Shown here piece by piece: positions 8,069 through 16,209 of a DNA stretch of 64,000 nucleotides; position 1 is the stretch's first letter, and the number at the start of each line of letters is the position of its first letter. Both the position numbers and the translations under genes were made by a program. The DNA comes from Pseudomonas lini (GTDB taxonomy: Bacteria > Pseudomonadota > Gammaproteobacteria > Pseudomonadales > Pseudomonadaceae). Below the pieces are notes generated by a model. The model had not been told where the DNA came from, did no database searches, and was given only the letters and a program-made list of their open reading frames with translations. The stretch is from assembly GCF_030812475.1 (NCBI RefSeq), contig NZ_JAUSSR010000009.1, positions 248,001-312,000 on the forward strand, written 5' to 3'.

Positions 8069-9610
8069 ATGAAGACTCTTGGTGAGATGACCGAGCGCAA
8101 TGCTCGCTATTTTCCAGCTGGCAATGCTTTCACCAGCGTTTCACGGCGGGTGAGCAATTACGAATTGGCTGCACGCGCGCGCAGGCTGTCGTCGTTTATC
8201 TATCGTGCAGGTCTGCGCCGCCAGGATCGCGTGGCGATTCTGTCGACCAACTGTGTGGAGTATTTTGAAACGTACCGGGCGTGTGAATGGGCAGGATTCA
8301 TTGCCGCTACGGTCAATTTCCGCCTGGCCCCCCGGGAAATCCTCTACATCTTGCAGGACGCCTCGCCCAGGACGCTGGTTTTTGAAGCGCAATACACGGC
8401 ATTGGTCGACCAGCTTCGCGCCGAGCTACCCACGATCGAGCAGTTTATCTGCATTGGTGTGACGCCCCAGTGGGCGGTGCCCTTTGAGCAGGCGATCGCC
8501 GATGGCGATGAGGCTGGCCCGCCTATTCGCGCCCAGTCGCAGGATTATGCCTACCTGATGTACACCAGTGGCACCACAGGGACGCCCAAGGGCGTGGTGC
8601 GCACTCACCATGCCATGTGCAGAACTGCCGAATCCTGTGCCCTCATAACAGAATTCAGTGGTGCGACTCGGGTTTTGCAAACGACGCCTGCCTTTCACAT
8701 CGGAGGCATCGGGTTCGTCAACTCCGCCGCCTGGATGGGCGGCTCGACCGTCGTCCATCAAGGCTTTGATCCGCTGGCTGCTTTGCGAGCCATCGAGGAG
8801 GAGCGGGTGACGTTTACCTTCATGGTGGCGGCCATGCTGCAAACAGTGCTCGACCTGCCGCAGATAGATGATTTCAACCTCAAGTCACTTGAACACGTCG
8901 TGACGGCCGCGGCGCCGATTCCAGTGCCGCTGCTCAAGCGGGCGATCGAGAGGCTTGGCCCGATCTTCTCAGTGCAATACGGGATGACCGAAAGCAATGC
9001 TTGCGCTCTGCCTCGTCACGAGGTCAATCCCAATGGCAGCCCGGATCAGATAAGGCGGCTGGAGTCGGTCGGTTTGCCTGCCCCGGGTTTTGACTTGCGG
9101 ATTGTTAATGACGAGGGTCATGACTGCTTACAGGGCGAGACCGGCGAAGTGTTGCTGCGTTCAGACACCCAGTTGTCCTGTTACTGGAACAACTCTGTGG
9201 CCACCATGGAAGCCCTGCGCGACGGGTGGTACCACACCGGAGACATGGGTTATCAGGATCATGAAGGCTATCTGTTCCTGGTCGATCGTAAGAAGGACAT
9301 GATCATTTCCGGTGGTGAGAACATCTACAGCCGGGAAGTCGAGGTAGCGATCGAGTTGCATCCACAGGTGCTCGAGTCGGCGGTCATTGGCATTCCGGAC
9401 CCCCGCTGGGGTGAGGCGGTAAAAGCCTTCATCGTCCCTGCGCCGGGTGCCAGGCTCACCGAGACCGAACTGATCGGCCATTGCAAATCGGTGCTTGCTT
9501 CCTACAAGTGTCCGAAGGCCATTGAGTTCATCAGCGAATTGCCGCGCATCGCGACGGGCAAGATCAACAAGGTTGCGCTGCGTGAGCGCGCACTGGCCTC
9601 CAATGGCTGA
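8069..9610 (+). CDS. Acyl-CoA synthetase (AMP-forming)
   Basis: A 513-residue ANL-superfamily ligase. The P-loop YTSGTTGTPKG is near residue 165, YGMTES lies in the middle, the hinge region is GWYHTGDMGYQDHEGYLFLV then DRKKDMIISGGENIYS, and the catalytic Lys is near 498 in ATGKINK. It activates a carboxylic acid, probably a ring-cleavage or side-chain acid, to its CoA ester ahead of the two acyl-CoA dehydrogenases downstream. Closest in style to FadD3/FadD17-type or medium-chain ligases; substrate cannot be read from sequence. Start ATG 8069; upstream GGAATTTCA is a weak ribosome binding site. Confidence 0.92.
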   Translation: MKTLGEMTERNARYFPAGNAFTSVSRRVSNYELAARARRLSSFIYRAGLRRQDRVAILSTNCVEYFETYRACEWAGFIAATVNFRLAPREILYILQDASPRTLVFEAQYTALVDQLRAELPTIEQFICIGVTPQWAVPFEQAIADGDEAGPPIRAQSQDYAYLMYTSGTTGTPKGVVRTHHAMCRTAESCALITEFSGATRVLQTTPAFHIGGIGFVNSAAWMGGSTVVHQGFDPLAALRAIEEERVTFTFMVAAMLQTVLDLPQIDDFNLKSLEHVVTAAAPIPVPLLKRAIERLGPIFSVQYGMTESNACALPRHEVNPNGSPDQIRRLESVGLPAPGFDLRIVNDEGHDCLQGETGEVLLRSDTQLSCYWNNSVATMEALRDGWYHTGDMGYQDHEGYLFLVDRKKDMIISGGENIYSREVEVAIELHPQVLESAVIGIPDPRWGEAVKAFIVPAPGARLTETELIGHCKSVLASYKCPKAIEFISELPRIATGKINKVALRERALASNG

Positions 9611-9664
9611 GCAGCCTTCGCTGCCTTTATCGCCAACCTTTCAATGACAGTGAGAGACTGCAGT

Positions 9665-10879
9665 ATGAATTTCCAGTTCAGCCCCGAAGATGAGAATTTC
9701 CGTCAGGAAGTCCGGCAGTTTTTCCAGGACAGTGTCAGCCCTGAAGTCGCTCACTTTGGCTATGTGGGAGCTCATCCTCCACCCCGTGATGTCTTGCGCC
9801 AATGGCAAAAGACCTTGCACGCGCGTGGCTGGGGCGCACCGCACTGGCCGCAAGAATTTGGCGGGACTGATTGGTCGCCGATCCGCAAGCATATCTTCCT
9901 GGAGGAAATGCTCAATGCGAACGGCCTGGACTATGGTTGGCAAGGCACCCACATGATGGCGCCTGTGGTCATCGCATTCGGCAACGAGTGGCAGCAGCAG
10001 ACCTTCCTGCCACCGTTGCTGTCGGGTGAAGTCTTCTGGTGCCAGGGTTTCTCCGAACCGAATGCCGGCTCTGACCTCGCCAGCCTGAAGACTCGCGCAG
10101 AGCTCGACGAAAATGGCACGCACTATGTGGTCAATGGCCAGAAGATCTGGACCAGTGATGCGACGATCGCCGATTGGGGCTTTTTCCTTGTGCGCACCGA
10201 TTCGACGGTCAAGCCGCAACGGGGCATCTCCTTCTTGCTGATCGATATGAAGTCGCCTGGCATTACGGTACGACCGATCATTTCCATCGACGGTGGGCAT
10301 GGCCTGACCGAAGTGTTTCTGGAAAACGTCCGGGTTCCCAAGGAACAACTGGTCGGTGAGCCGGGCATGGGGTGGACCTACGCCAAGTACTTGCTCGAAA
10401 AGGAGCGCACCTCCAGCGCCTTCATCTACTTCAACAAGCGCGAACTGGAAAAAGCCAAGGTCATTGCCCGTGCTGAATTGATCGATGGTGTGCCGCTGCT
10501 GGAGACGCCCGTATTCGCCCGCAAAGTGGCGGAGATCGAAGCCGACATCCTCGCGCTGGAATGGTCCGTATTGCGGATCCTGACGAAGGAGGAACTGCGC
10601 GATAACCTCGATGCCGTGGTTTCGACCCTGAAGGTACGTGGTTCGGAATTGCAGCAACGCGTGACCGAATTGCAGGTCGACGCGATGGGACCGCGCGCGT
10701 TGCGTTTTTTCAGTCACGACGCTCGGCAGAAAGACGCCTGCGACGAATGGGACGATCTCTGGCCAGCCCACACCCTGGGCCGCACCAATATGTACTTCTT
10801 CCAGCGTGCTTCGACTATTTACGGCGGCGCTCGCGAAGTACAGAAAAACATCATCGCCAAACTGGCTTTCGGACTCTGA
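9665..10879 (+). CDS. Acyl-CoA dehydrogenase, larger subunit of a tandem pair
   Basis: A 404-residue ACAD with GFSEPNAGSDLASLKTRAEL (FAD/substrate loop), NGQKIWTSDA and C-terminal TIYGGAREVQKNI. The position of the usual MCAD catalytic Glu (IYEG) is Gly here, so the base would have to come from another position, as in isovaleryl-CoA and steroid-type ACADs. The next gene, 10 bases on, is a second ACAD of about 373 residues. Such adjacent unequal pairs form alpha2beta2 heterotetramers in steroid side-chain degradation (FadE26/27, FadE28/29 types). Start ATG 9665 chosen over an upstream in-frame ATG at 9644 because the protein aligns from MNFQFSPED. Confidence 0.92.
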   Translation: MNFQFSPEDENFRQEVRQFFQDSVSPEVAHFGYVGAHPPPRDVLRQWQKTLHARGWGAPHWPQEFGGTDWSPIRKHIFLEEMLNANGLDYGWQGTHMMAPVVIAFGNEWQQQTFLPPLLSGEVFWCQGFSEPNAGSDLASLKTRAELDENGTHYVVNGQKIWTSDATIADWGFFLVRTDSTVKPQRGISFLLIDMKSPGITVRPIISIDGGHGLTEVFLENVRVPKEQLVGEPGMGWTYAKYLLEKERTSSAFIYFNKRELEKAKVIARAELIDGVPLLETPVFARKVAEIEADILALEWSVLRILTKEELRDNLDAVVSTLKVRGSELQQRVTELQVDAMGPRALRFFSHDARQKDACDEWDDLWPAHTLGRTNMYFFQRASTIYGGAREVQKNIIAKLAFGL

Positions 10880-10889
10880 GGGTTTTCAC

Positions 10890-12011
10890 ATGGATTTCAA
10901 TCTTTCCGAAGAGCAGTTGATGCTGCGTGATGGCGTGGAGCGCTACATTCGCGATGACTACGGCTTCGAGCAGCGCCGGCACCAGGCCACGACCGGCGAA
11001 GGTTTCAATCGGGAACACTGGCAGACATTCGCCGAGTTGGGATGGCTGGCATTGACCTTGCCCGAAGATGTCGGTGGTCTGGACTGTTCGTTCGTCGAAG
11101 CGTCTGTGGTGCTGGAATCGTTTGGCCGCGGTATGGTGCTGGAGCCATTTATCAGCAGCGTTATGCTGTGTTCGCGCATCGTTGATCGCTCGGGCTCCGA
11201 ATACCATCGCCAGGCGTTATTGCCTGCGTTGATTGAGGGACGTTTGTTGCTGGCGCTGGCGGACAGCGAGTGCGACACGCGTTTCACTTTGGGTTGTATC
11301 GAGGAGACCTTGGCACGAAGAACAGGCGATGGTTATCAGCTCAATGGTTTGAAGACGATGGTGTTCGATGCGCCTTCTGCCGACAAACTGCTGGTCACCG
11401 CGCGTCTGGATGACCACCCGCATCCAGCGATATTCGTTGTCGACCGCACTGCACCGGGCGTGGAGGTCATCGAATACGCACTGGTTGATGGCACCCGGGC
11501 TGCTGATGTGCGATTCAGCAAGGTCAATCTACCGGCTACCGCGTTGCTCATCGAACCCTCGCAGAGCCAACCCATTCTCGAGGAAGCATCGGACCGCGCG
11601 GCACTGGCCGTTGTGGCGCAAAGCCTGGGAGTCATGCACGGCGTCATGGACATGACTGCCGAGTACATCAAGACCCGCAGCCAGTTTGGTCAGCCCATCG
11701 GCAAGTTTCAGGCTTTGCAGCACCGCATGGCTGAAATGTTCGTCGAAGCGCAACACGCCCGTTCCATCCTTTACCGGGGCATGGCCTACCTGGACAAACC
11801 TGCTGAGGAGCGCGCCCGGGCGATTTCTGCAGCGAAAGCAGCCACCGGCAAGGCGGGGCGTTTTGTCTGCGCACAAGGCGTGCAGTTGCACGGTGGTATC
11901 GGCATGACCGAGGAATATCCGGTTGGTCACTACTTTCGTTTCATGACCTTGCTCGAAAAGCGTTTCGGCGATACGGATTTCCATTTGGCGCGCTTCGCCA
12001 AAGGGTATTGA
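10890..12011 (+). CDS. Acyl-CoA dehydrogenase, smaller subunit of a tandem pair
   Basis: A 373-residue ACAD: MDFNLSEEQLMLRDGVERY at the N terminus and AQGVQLHGGIGMTEEYPVGH near the C terminus, but a poorly conserved middle (the NGxKxWxT-type loop is LNGLKTMVFDAPSAD). This asymmetric conservation is typical of the partner subunit in heterotetrameric FadE pairs. It starts 10 bases after the preceding ACAD and probably assembles with it. Together they would introduce the 2,3-double bond into a CoA thioester of a cyclic or branched acid. Confidence 0.9.
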   Translation: MDFNLSEEQLMLRDGVERYIRDDYGFEQRRHQATTGEGFNREHWQTFAELGWLALTLPEDVGGLDCSFVEASVVLESFGRGMVLEPFISSVMLCSRIVDRSGSEYHRQALLPALIEGRLLLALADSECDTRFTLGCIEETLARRTGDGYQLNGLKTMVFDAPSADKLLVTARLDDHPHPAIFVVDRTAPGVEVIEYALVDGTRAADVRFSKVNLPATALLIEPSQSQPILEEASDRAALAVVAQSLGVMHGVMDMTAEYIKTRSQFGQPIGKFQALQHRMAEMFVEAQHARSILYRGMAYLDKPAEERARAISAAKAATGKAGRFVCAQGVQLHGGIGMTEEYPVGHYFRFMTLLEKRFGDTDFHLARFAKGY

Positions 12012-12063
12012 TCACTCGGTTCGCGGTCCCCCTTAACTCCATAAGAACAACAGAGGACTTACG

Positions 12064-12777
12064 ATGACGGAGCCGGCCTGGAACAAACAGATGCTCGAAG
12101 GCATGAACGTGCTGGTGGCGACGCCTGGATGCCCGGAATTGAGTCATTTACGCGATGCCCTCGGTGCCTTGGGAGCAGTGTGTGTGGGACTTGATGCTGA
12201 TCAGGATTTCACAGACCTCGCTGCCATCGAAGCTGCCTTTGGGCGAGCCAGGGCTGCAATGGGCGGCGTCGATGCCATCGTCCTGGCCGTCGGCAACCCC
12301 CAGAGCCGGCAAGCGCGCCCGTTCGTTTCGTTGTCCACTGAGCAATGGCGCAGGGCCTGTCTCGATCCGCTTCGTACCAGTCGGCATTGCCTGCAAGCGG
12401 CTTGGCGGACCCTGGCAGGTGAGCCGGGAAGTATCGTGGTGGTTGGCCCCAACTTTTCCCTGACGGGGGCTGGCGGGCTGACGGCGCTGTCCGTACTAAG
12501 CGAGGGGCAGCGAGCGATGATGAAGTCCGCCGCGCGGCAATGGGGTGCACAGGGCATTCGTCTGAATTGGCTGGGTCTGGATGCTCACGTGTTCGACGTA
12601 CAGTTGGCCAACGCCGCGCTGCCGTTGAGCCCTGAAATGGGACCACCGCCACCCGCGCTCGGCTTCGTGCCGGGCATCACGACCGGGGTGGCGCAAACCA
12701 TCGCGATGCTTATCGGAGCCACAGCCATCACGGGTGCGTCGATCCCAGTGGATGGCGGCGTATGGATGGTGCCATGA
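12064..12777 (+). CDS. SDR-fold protein with a destroyed active site
   Basis: A 237-residue short-chain dehydrogenase fold lacking the catalytic machinery. The N-terminal TGxxxGxG motif is absent (VLVATPGCPELSHLRDALG), and by spacing from the conserved RQWGAQGIRLNWL block the YxxxK Tyr and Lys are Leu and Ser. The C-terminal TGASIPVDGGVW is intact. It overlaps the following, catalytically complete SDR by four bases (ATGA), suggesting a heteromeric enzyme in which this chain is structural or allosteric, as in mitochondrial CBR4/HSD17B8 ketoacyl reductase. Catalytic inactivity and pairing are inferences from the missing residues and gene order. Confidence 0.82.
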   Translation: MTEPAWNKQMLEGMNVLVATPGCPELSHLRDALGALGAVCVGLDADQDFTDLAAIEAAFGRARAAMGGVDAIVLAVGNPQSRQARPFVSLSTEQWRRACLDPLRTSRHCLQAAWRTLAGEPGSIVVVGPNFSLTGAGGLTALSVLSEGQRAMMKSAARQWGAQGIRLNWLGLDAHVFDVQLANAALPLSPEMGPPPPALGFVPGITTGVAQTIAMLIGATAITGASIPVDGGVWMVP

Positions 12778-13565
12778 ACATGAATGAGCTAACGCGAAAC
12801 AAAAGCCTGGCGGGCAAAACCGCTTTGATCACCGGGGCAGGCGGTGGTATTGGGCGCGGCATTGCCTTGGAACTGGCCGCTGCCGGAGCCAGAATTGTCA
12901 TCGTCGCGCGACGTGGTGCGACGGGTGAAGAGACGGCGCGCCTCGTGCGAGCAGAAGGGGCAGAAGCACTGTCCGTGGAAGGCGATGTGACCCGCCTCGA
13001 AGACATGCACAACGCTGTCAAAGCCACGCTCGAGCGATTCGGCAGCCTCGATATCCTCGTTCACAACGCCACACACGGTGCTTCGGGCCATCCCAAGCAA
13101 TTACAGGATTTTGACGATGCCGACTGGGACGCACAGGTCGCGGTCGATCTTGCGGGCGCCCATCATTGTGCGCTTGCCGGCTATGAAGCGCTGCGCACCA
13201 GTGGTCAAGGGCGGGTGATCCTGCTCTGCTCGACCTTCGGTCTGCATGGTGCTGCGCTCAATCCAGCTTACGCGGCCATCAAGGGCGGCATTCGCGGACT
13301 GACCAAAGCACTGGCGCGTGAGTGGGGCCCGCAGGGCATCACCGTCAACGCTATCTCGCCTTCCGCACTGACCGCTGCGTCAGCGGCCTTTTTTGAGCTC
13401 AACCCGGTCTTGCGCGACAGCTATATCGCCAATTTCCCGCTCGGGCGAATGGGTGATGAGCGTCAGGATATCGGCCAGGCAGTCGCCAGCCTGTGCGTTC
13501 CAGGCATGGGTTACGTGACGGGGCAGGTCATCCAGGTCGATGGCGGCCTTTATACCGCGGTGTGA
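12774..13565 (+). CDS. Short-chain dehydrogenase/reductase, active partner
   Basis: Classical SDR of about 263 residues: TALITGAGGGIGRGIALELA cofactor loop, NAT in place of NNA, and catalytic Tyr-Lys as YAAIK in ALNPAYAAIKGGIRGLTKAL, then QVIQVDGGL. It would oxidise or reduce a hydroxyl/keto group, perhaps at the 3-hydroxyacyl-CoA stage. Start at ATG 12774, inside the stop of the preceding degenerate SDR; ATG 12780 is an alternative. The tight overlap argues for a complex with that protein. Confidence 0.9.
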   Translation: MNMNELTRNKSLAGKTALITGAGGGIGRGIALELAAAGARIVIVARRGATGEETARLVRAEGAEALSVEGDVTRLEDMHNAVKATLERFGSLDILVHNATHGASGHPKQLQDFDDADWDAQVAVDLAGAHHCALAGYEALRTSGQGRVILLCSTFGLHGAALNPAYAAIKGGIRGLTKALAREWGPQGITVNAISPSALTAASAAFFELNPVLRDSYIANFPLGRMGDERQDIGQAVASLCVPGMGYVTGQVIQVDGGLYTAV

Positions 13566-13577
13566 AAGGAGCCGAAG

Positions 13578-14390
13578 ATGGAACGACTTACGAACAAGAT
13601 TGCCATCGTGACCGGTGCAGCTTCAGGTATTGGCTTGGCGACTGCCCGCCGATTGGCCGAAGAGGGCGCCAAGGTCATGCTTGCTGATATCAATGTCGAA
13701 GGCGCAGCGGAACAAGCCAATAAGCTGGTTCTAGAGGGCATGGCCGCTTCCTCGACGCGGGTGGACCTGGGCGATGAGGACTCGATCCGCCAAATGATCG
13801 AACAGGCGGTCGCAGCGTTCGGCGGTCTCGACATCCTATTCAATAACGCGGCGGCCACACATTTGTCGTCCCACTTCGATGCCCCGGTAGAGTCAATGGA
13901 CACCAAGGTCTGGGACGACACCATGCGCATCAACCTGCGCGGCACCATGTTGGCGACCAAGTACGCGCTTGAACATATGGTGCGCCGCGGTGGCGGCTCC
14001 ATTGTCAATACCAGCTCCGGGTCGGCGCAGGCCGGCGCGTCGGGATATAGCGCCTATGCCGTTTCCAAGGCCGGTATCGAGAATCTGACCCGCTATGTCG
14101 CGGCGCAGCACGGCAAGCAAGGTATCCGTTGCAACGCGGTGGCGCCTGGCTTGATCGTGACGCCGGCAACGGCCGGGACGTACGCGGGCCCGGCCGGCGA
14201 CATGATGTTGTCGCATCATCTGACGCCCAGGCTGGGCGACGTAGTGGATATCGCCAATGCCGTGGTGTTCCTGGCGAGCGAGGAAGCTGGCTTCATCACA
14301 GGCCAGGTGATCAATGTCGATGGCGGGCTGTTGTCGCATCAACCGTATCTGGCCGATGAGCGTCGCTGGTTGGCGGGGGAGCAGGCATGA
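13578..14390 (+). CDS. Short-chain dehydrogenase/reductase
   Basis: SDR of 270 residues with IAIVTGAASGIGLATARRLA, LADIN (acidic residue favouring NAD+), NNAA, and YAVSK in the active site, ending VINVDGGL. Catalytically complete. Twelve bases follow the preceding SDR, with AAGGAG upstream of ATG 13578, and it overlaps the next gene by four bases. Likely an NAD-dependent alcohol dehydrogenase for a ring or side-chain hydroxyl. Confidence 0.9.
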   Translation: MERLTNKIAIVTGAASGIGLATARRLAEEGAKVMLADINVEGAAEQANKLVLEGMAASSTRVDLGDEDSIRQMIEQAVAAFGGLDILFNNAAATHLSSHFDAPVESMDTKVWDDTMRINLRGTMLATKYALEHMVRRGGGSIVNTSSGSAQAGASGYSAYAVSKAGIENLTRYVAAQHGKQGIRCNAVAPGLIVTPATAGTYAGPAGDMMLSHHLTPRLGDVVDIANAVVFLASEEAGFITGQVINVDGGLLSHQPYLADERRWLAGEQA

Positions 14391-14947
14391 GCCAGGCTGC
14401 GTTGTTGGCGCGCGTCGAGCGACTGGAGGCTCAGCTCGCCATTGGGCAATTGCCTGCGAGGTACGCGTTGGCAGTCGACTCGCGCGATGTTGATGGGCTG
14501 GTCGCACTGTTTGTCGACGATGTCGACTGCGGGCGCTGGGGCATCGGACGTGAAGCGCTTGCAGCGTTTTACAGCTCCGAGCAGATCCTTAAGGCATTCC
14601 ACCGCAGCGTGCACCAGGTTTGCGGGCAGACCCTGGACTTTCAGGACGCTACGCATGCGACCGGCACTGTCTATTGCCGGGCAGAACACGAAGACGGCGA
14701 GCACTGGGTAGTGATGGCGATCTGTTATTTCGATCATTACGTATGCCGTGACGGCCAATGGTATTTCGCGCGACGGGATGAGCGCCACTGGTATTCCACC
14801 GACTGGTTGCAACGTCCCGGCGATCCGGTATGGCAGAACTGGCCGGGTAAATACACCGGTGAACGTTATCAACCACGCCTGCCTTCAAGCTTTGCGACCT
14901 GGGAGCGTTTCTGGGTCGGCTCAGGCGCACATAACGCTCTTCGCTGA
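14387..14947 (+). CDS. SnoaL-like (NTF2-fold) protein
   Basis: A 186-residue NTF2-superfamily protein: ALLARVERLEAQLAIGQLPA then YALAVDSRDVDGLVALFVDD, the N-terminal helix signature of SnoaL_4, and a C-terminal beta-sheet with GQWYFARRDERHWYSTDW. Members include cyclases, scytalone dehydratase and bile-acid 7-alpha-dehydratase (BaiE), so dehydration or isomerisation of the CoA-bound skeleton is a reasonable guess. The catalytic residues are not assignable by eye. ATGA overlap with the upstream SDR. A second, divergent family member lies at 57722. Confidence 0.8.
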   Translation: MSQAALLARVERLEAQLAIGQLPARYALAVDSRDVDGLVALFVDDVDCGRWGIGREALAAFYSSEQILKAFHRSVHQVCGQTLDFQDATHATGTVYCRAEHEDGEHWVVMAICYFDHYVCRDGQWYFARRDERHWYSTDWLQRPGDPVWQNWPGKYTGERYQPRLPSSFATWERFWVGSGAHNALR

Positions 14948-14976
14948 AGACTTGCCAACATTTCGAGGACAATCCG

Positions 14977-16149
14977 ATGGACACACTGCTTGCCCCACTG
15001 TTCGAGCCTTTGCGTGTCGGCTCGCTACGATTGAAAAATCGTATCGTCATGGCGCCGATGACCCGTAATTACAGCCCCGACGGTGTGCCTGGCGAGAATG
15101 TAGCCAGCTATTATCAGCGCCGCGCTGAAGGTGAAACCGGTTTGATCATCACCGAAGCCGTCGGGATCGATCATCCTGCGGCGCTCGGTGAAGCCGGCAT
15201 CGGTGAAAGTGACTTGCCCCACCTGTATGGAGAACAGGCGCTGAACGGTTGGCGCCGTGTCGTTGCGCAGGTGCACGATGCCGGTGGCGTCGTGTTCCCG
15301 CAACTGTGGCACCAAGGCGTGATGCGCCGACAGGGCACCGGTCCTCACCCGCAGGTCGCCTCGATGCGTCCTTCGGGGATCTGGGGGTTGCCGGGCGGAC
15401 TGACGTCATCTCCGGACTTCTACGTCCAGAGCCAACTGGTGCCCACCCAACCCATGACCGAACGGGACATCGAAGAGGTCATAGAAGCCTATGCCCGCAG
15501 TGCGATGCATGCGCTCGAGTGCGGTTTTGACGGCATCGCGATTCACGGCGGGCATGGTTATCTGATCGACAATTTCCTCTGGTCGGTGACCAACCAGCGC
15601 TCGGATATGTGGGGTGGGAGTCGACGCGAGCGTAGCCGTTTCGCGGCAGAAGTGGTCCGTGCGATACGACGCGCAATAGGCCCCGACATGCCTATTGTGT
15701 TTCGCTTTTCGCAATGGAAGCAGCAGGATTTCAAGGCGCGTCTGGCCAACAGCCCGGCCGAGCTCGAGGACGTACTGGCGCCCATCGCCGAGGCTGGCGT
15801 CGACGTCTTTGACGCCAGCGTGCGCTATTTCAACCGAGCGGAATTTCCGGAACAGGCGGGCCCGGACGGTGAAATGAACCTTGCCGGTTGGGCTAAGCGG
15901 GTAACCGGATGTCTTTCTATGACGGTAGGTGGTGTCGGCCTGAACAACGGCATGTACGACAGCAACAAACAGGGCGGCGCCCAGGCCAGCAATAACCTCG
16001 ATTTGTTGATGGAGCGTTTCAATCGCGGCGAATTTGATTTGGTGGGTGTCGGGCGTTCGATCTTGCAAGACCCCCAGTGGGCGTTAAAGGCCCGACAGGG
16101 CCAAGCGTTCGACCCTTTTTCCAACGAAGCGCTGTCGGGGCTCAACTGA
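14977..16149 (+). CDS. Old-yellow-enzyme-type FMN oxidoreductase
   Basis: A 390-residue TIM-barrel flavoprotein. NRIVMAPMTRN with a following RRAEGETGLIITEA, IHGGHGYLIDNFLWSVTNQR and VGRSILQDPQW are typical OYE-family segments (FMN phosphate and substrate sites). Most OYEs reduce the C=C bond of enones; the KstD-like dehydrogenase upstream would make or consume exactly such enones. The protein lacks the C-terminal iron-sulfur and FAD domains of 2,4-dienoyl-CoA reductase, so it needs a separate NAD(P)H-driven half reaction only. Start ATG 14977 follows CGAGGACA. Confidence 0.9.
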   Translation: MDTLLAPLFEPLRVGSLRLKNRIVMAPMTRNYSPDGVPGENVASYYQRRAEGETGLIITEAVGIDHPAALGEAGIGESDLPHLYGEQALNGWRRVVAQVHDAGGVVFPQLWHQGVMRRQGTGPHPQVASMRPSGIWGLPGGLTSSPDFYVQSQLVPTQPMTERDIEEVIEAYARSAMHALECGFDGIAIHGGHGYLIDNFLWSVTNQRSDMWGGSRRERSRFAAEVVRAIRRAIGPDMPIVFRFSQWKQQDFKARLANSPAELEDVLAPIAEAGVDVFDASVRYFNRAEFPEQAGPDGEMNLAGWAKRVTGCLSMTVGGVGLNNGMYDSNKQGGAQASNNLDLLMERFNRGEFDLVGVGRSILQDPQWALKARQGQAFDPFSNEALSGLN

Positions 16150-16161
16150 CGCTTCGACCGC

Positions 16162-16180
16162 CGCGTGCCTCTGGCACGCG
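16162..16180. terminator. Intercistronic hairpin before the MFS gene
   Basis: Perfect 8-bp stem CGCGTGCC/GGCACGCG with a TCT loop, followed by no T-run, in the 60-base gap between the OYE and MFS genes. It probably tunes mRNA stability or read-through rather than ending the transcript. Confidence 0.4.
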
Positions 16181-16209
16181 AACCCTCCATAACAACAAAA
16201 GGGTACAGC

